A DNA stretch of 64,000 nt from Plazaster borealis (taxonomy: Eukaryota > Echinodermata > Asteroidea > Forcipulatida > Labidiasteridae), in the NCBI GenBank assembly GCA_021014325.1, contig CM037474.1, forward strand, positions 20,206,488 to 20,270,487. The letters run 5' to 3'. A program made the translations under genes and the position numbers. A model generated the notes under the pieces. That model was given only the letters and a program-made list of their open reading frames with translations, did no database searches and was not told the DNA's origin. Each line of letters starts with the position of its first letter. Position 1 is the stretch's first letter. Shown here in pieces: positions 1 to 64,000 of this stretch.

Positions 1-1628
1 GAAAAACATTTATAATCTAGTATGGTTTGTGGTAACATTTACAAGATGAAAAACATTTATAATCGAGTATGGTTTGTGAACATTTACAAGATGAAAATCA
101 TTTATAATTAAGTAAGTTTCGCGAACTTTTATAAGATGAAAATCATTTATAATCTAGTATGGTTTGTGAACATTTACAAGATGAAAATCAGTTATAATCT
201 AGTATGGTTTGTGAACATTTATTAGATGAAAATCATTTATAATCTAGTATGGTTCGTGAACATTTACAAGATGAAAATCGTTTATAATCTAGTATGGTTT
301 GTGAACATTTACAACATGAAAATCATTTAAAATCTAGTATGGCTCGTGAACATTTACAAGATGAAAATCATTAATAATCTTGTATGGTTTGTGAACATTT
401 ACAAGATGAAAATCATTTATAATCTTGTATGGTTCGTGAACATTTATAAGACGAAAATCATTTATAATCTTTTATGGTTCGTGAACATTTATAAGATGAA
501 AATCATTTATAATCTAGTATGGTATGCGAACATTTATAAGATGGAAATCATTTATAATCTAGAATGGTTTGTGAACATTTATAAGATGGAAATCATTTAT
601 AATCTAGTATGGTTTGTGAACATTTATAAGATGGAAATCATTTATAATTTAGTAAGGTTCGTGAACATTTATAAGATGAAAATCATTTATAATCTAGTGT
701 GGTTTGTGAACATTTAAAAGATGCAAATCATTTATAATCTAGTATGGTTTGTGAACATTTATAAGATGAAAATCATTTATAATCTAGTATGGTTTGTGAC
801 CATTTATAAGATGAAAATCATTTATGATCTAGTTGGGTTCGTGAACATTTATAAGATGAAAATCATTTATAATCTAGTATGGTTTGTGAACATTTATAAG
901 ACGAAAATCATTTATAATCTTTTATGGTCCGTGAACATTTATAAGATGGAAATCATTTATAATCTTGTATGGTTTGTGAACATTTACAAGATGAAAATCA
1001 TTTATAATCTTGTTTGGTTTGTGAACATTTACAAGATGGAAATCATTTATAATCTTGTATGGTTCGTGAACATTTATAAGATGGAAATCATTTATAATCT
1101 AGTATGGTTCGTGAACATTTACAAGATGAAAATCATTTATAATCTTGTATGGTTTGTGAACATTTACAAGATGGAAATCATTTAAATCTAGTACGGTTTG
1201 TGAACATTTACAAGATGAAAATCATTTATAATCTAGTATGGTTCGTGAACATTTATAAGTTGGAAATCATTTAAATCTAGTTGGGTTCGTGAACATTTAC
1301 CAGATGGAAATCATTTATAATCTAGTATGGTTTGAGAACATTTACAAGATGAAAATCATTTATAATCTTGTATGGTTCGTGAACATTTATAAGACGAAAA
1401 TCATTTATAATCTTTTATGGTTCGTGAACATTTATAAGATGGAAATCATTTATAATCTTGTATGGTTTGTGAACATTTACAAGATGAAAATCATTTATAA
1501 TCTTGTATGGTTCGTGAACATTTATAAGATGGAAATCATTTATAATCTTGTATGGTTTGTGAACATTTATAAGATGGAAATCATTTATAATCTTGTATGG
1601 TTTGTGAACATTTATAAGATGATAATCA
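1..1628. repeat. 45-bp satellite array
   Basis: About 36 head-to-tail copies of a 45-bp AT-rich unit (gtgaacatttataagatgaa ... aatctagtatggttt), continuing off the left edge. The unit length is a multiple of three, so long open frames appear (VNIYKMKIIYNLVWF repeated) without implying a protein. A variant unit with acgaaaatc and cttttatgg recurs at 451, 901 and 1394, showing a higher-order period of about ten units. It lies in the receptor's intron downstream of exon w33 unless the gene is broken there. Confidence 0.95.
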
Positions 1629-2069
1629 GACAATGTTAAACAGGGTTCTACCTGGATTTTTCAAAAATGTTGGGCATTCTGGACCCAAATTGTTGGATGT
1701 TTGGTCGAAGCACGCTGAATTGAAACAAGGTCTTCGGAACGATTACTACACTTGGTGTTTATCTTGGTTTTAAAAGCCCTACTGTGCAATCTGGAGCATT
1801 CTATTTGGTTTTCTCTTGATGTTTTTTGTGAAAAACTTTGTATTTTTTAAAATTATTTTTTGGGCATATTGGCACGCAAATCGCGCATATCGGTCCGATA
1901 CGCTAGCTTGTGCATGGGGACAACCTCGATAAATAAATGCTACTGGCATAAATTTCGACACAAGGCTTGGTTTTTAGAAACTGGTAGTTGTTACCAGAAA
2001 ATGAGGTCAAATCAAACAGTGACCCTATTCCAGTGAATTGAAGAATCATTAGTACTGGTTTTTCCTCAC
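1629..2069. other. Intron stretch between satellite and exon w33
   Basis: About 440 bases with no exon, repeat or recognisable element that I can support. Confidence 0.6.
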
Positions 2070-63652
<61,583 letters not shown>

Positions 63653-63887
63653 CTATTTAGAAGGTGAAGAGAAATACATCACTTAAAGGTATCATTATGT
63701 TTTGAAAAAATAACTTCATTTCAATAAATACACCATGTCGCAAAGCTCTGAAAATGTCATCCCGTAAAAGAGAAAACAACAACAAACAGTTTATTTATAC
63801 TTTGAGCTTTATAATCCAAATGCGGCAAACAAAATAAGAAAAAGTGATTTGAGTGTTTAGAAATTACTATTTGCTGAACTTTGAAGG

Positions 63888-64000
63888 AACTTGAGATGGA
63901 AATATTTCTCTGGAGGATTAGTACTTGTATGAACTTCAGAATCAGTGAACTTTCAGATGGAAATATTTCTTTGGAGGATTGGTACTGGTATGAACTATAT
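63888..64000. repeat. Two 61-bp units at the right edge
   Basis: tggaaatatttctctggagg attag and tggaaatatttctttggagg attgg, complement of the units at 34963. Continues past the window. Confidence 0.75.

Noticed and set aside
1..1628. CRISPR-like appearance of regularly spaced repeats
   Set aside because: There are no unique spacers; it is a head-to-tail satellite in an animal genome.
346..1639. Open frames of 116-154 codons on the plus strand and 72 on the minus strand
   Set aside because: They are a by-product of a 45-bp repeat whose length is divisible by three; no start context, domain or splice evidence.

Overview
The window is animal nuclear DNA: short coding blocks with GT-AG borders separated by long, AT-rich, repeat-packed introns, with no long ORFs. 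It carries one recognisable gene, on the minus strand: the middle two-thirds of an inositol 1,4,5-trisphosphate receptor (ITPR/IP3R, closest in wording to vertebrate type 1). I could place 33 consecutive exons from 63652 down to 2070. Together they give 5,182 nt, that is one base completing an upstream codon plus 1,727 codons, and the reading frame is kept across all 32 junctions. The first exon present lies in the alpha part of the IP3-binding core (about residue 472 in rat type 1 numbering). The last lies a little before the first membrane segment. The N-terminal suppressor and beta domains lie beyond 64000; the membrane pore and C-terminal tail lie beyond position 1. The organism is inferred to be an invertebrate deuterostome, most likely an echinoderm and plausibly a sea star. 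This rests on the level of receptor divergence and on the families of palindromic MITEs and tRNA-derived SINEs, and I could not check it against a database. Layout from left to right: a 45-bp satellite (1-1628); receptor exons w33-w29 (2070-5826); an 11-kb repeat-rich intron (5827-16890); exons w28-w25 (16891-20662); a 5-kb intron holding a possible extra exon with a 104-bp array (21786-22326); exons w24-w12 (25671-44197); exons w11-w9 (44955-47302); a 9-kb intron (47303-56209); exons w8-w1 (56210-63652). Introns hold tRNA-derived SINEs in at least three body types, palindromic MITEs, several MITE families flanked by TTAA, and a TA-flanked pair with related ends. The most unusual structural signal is that at four confirmed exons (w6, w11, w20, w32), and at one candidate exon, the last part of the exon together with its 5' splice site has been copied in tandem into the downstream intron. 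This leaves about 17 extra donor-like sites. Two of these sets could even act as small in-frame exons. I know of no described process that would explain this happening repeatedly in one gene, and it is my main candidate for something new.
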